Assembly (NCBI GenBank): GCA_033026295.1
Contig: CM065170.1
Coordinates: 15,200,040 to 15,264,039, forward strand
Origin: Channa striata
Taxonomy: Eukaryota; Chordata; Actinopteri; Anabantiformes; Channidae
Direction: 5' to 3'
DNA: 64,000 bases
A program made the translations under genes and the position numbers. This document shows, in pieces, positions 63,401-64,000 of the stretch. The notes below the pieces were generated by a model. It searched no databases. It saw only the letters and a list, made by a program, of their open reading frames with translations, and was not told where the DNA came from. How positions within the stretch are numbered: position 1 is the first letter of the stretch; each line of letters begins with the position of its first letter.

Positions 63401-64000
63401 TGTAGAGCCTTCTCTCACCTCACCCTCTGCCACCCCTTGTCAAGCATACCTAATGTGGTTATTGTTTTAAAAAAACATATTTTTATTAATATAGGATCAG
63501 ATTTATAAACATTTGTAGGAGGAACAAAATTAAACTAGTTTAATACCATGCAGCCCTGTAGCTCTGATCACAGTCTCACATTGTTTCATTCAAGTTAAAG
63601 CTACTGTATGCTTATCTTTTTGGGAATATTCTTTTAGTAGAAATATTCTTTAAAAGATATTGAAGAGGTGATGTTAAACGTAATCCCAGCAAACAGTCTG
63701 TGAGCAGAGCAGATAAATATTCTTCTAAGTAAAGCTCACACCTCTAACCCATGACAGGGGACCACTCATTTTTGCTTGACTGCTGAGTTTATTCATTGTA
63801 ATTTCATAAAGCTAATACCTGAAGGGCTAAATGTAGCTTAGCAGGAAGAGGGGGGCCTGATTAGAATGGAGTAGATTTTGATTCTCATACTACTACTATT
63901 AATTTCCTAAAGGTCTAAATTATAGCTTTTCTTTTGTAAAATATTTACAGATTTAATGTAAATGGTATTTGTGTTTATGGCTATTATATAACTTAAAACA

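Larger units (their letters stand above)
60101..64000. other. Upstream flank, no gene seen
   Basis: No supported exon is seen. The first 600 bases remain moderately CpG-rich and hold GA and TG repeats. From about 60.75 kb the sequence becomes AT-rich, with TAATTA/CAATTA-type motifs (for example 61.26-61.34 kb). The neighbouring gene, if close, is outside the window. Confidence 0.6.

Noticed and set aside
1..64000. BCL11A as the gene identity
   Set aside because: BCL11A proteins end in a DIKTE-type tail. Here the GEHL...EVKLEQADRG tail and the FLGFTDSRQSPFATSSEHSS region match BCL11B.
1..64000. tRNA, rRNA, microRNA or CRISPR features
   Set aside because: No sequence with recognisable tRNA boxes and fold, rRNA identity, known microRNA seed hairpin or spaced direct repeats was identified by reading. 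A covariance-model scan could not be run.

Overview
The window looks like teleost fish nuclear DNA. There are no operons or dense ORFs, AT-rich non-coding sequence makes up most of it, (CA)n/(TG)n microsatellites are abundant, and one vertebrate multi-exon gene is present. Only one protein-coding gene can be supported: a minus-strand BCL11B/CTIP2-type zinc-finger repressor. The species and the teleost duplicate (bcl11ba or bcl11bb) cannot be fixed from the sequence alone.

The gene runs right to left. A CpG-rich promoter and 5'UTR lie at about 59.64-60.1 kb. Coding exon 1 (59577-59640) carries the MSRRKQ NuRD-recruitment start. Intron 1 is about 7.6 kb. Exon 2 (51563-51943) carries the C2HC finger. 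Intron 2 is about 16.1 kb. The terminal exon (33369-35431) encodes six C2H2 fingers, the acidic tract and two SUMO-type motifs. A 3'UTR of about 3.1 kb follows, with a good poly(A) signal at 30250-30255. All junctions are phase 1, and joining the three exons gives an uninterrupted 835-residue protein. That is close to the human isoform lacking exon 3 (about 823 residues) and shorter than the long form (about 894).

Positions 1 to about 30.2 kb form a gene-free flank downstream of the gene, and about 60.1-64 kb is gene-free upstream flank. Both flanks and both introns contain AT-rich, homeodomain/POU-motif-rich blocks that read like conserved non-coding enhancers. This fits what is known of BCL11B, which sits beside large regulatory deserts, but conservation could not be tested here. 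Other content is microsatellites, homopolymers, one degenerate interspersed repeat, a 14-bp perfect inverted repeat and several palindromes.

No transposase, RNA gene, CRISPR array or clearly new system was found. The most interesting points are the diverged N-terminal half of exon 2, a CAGCAG tandem acceptor, two abutting uORFs before the start codon, a divergent small ORF antisense to the 5'UTR, a convergent RUNX pair in intron 1, and an octamer pair in intron 2.
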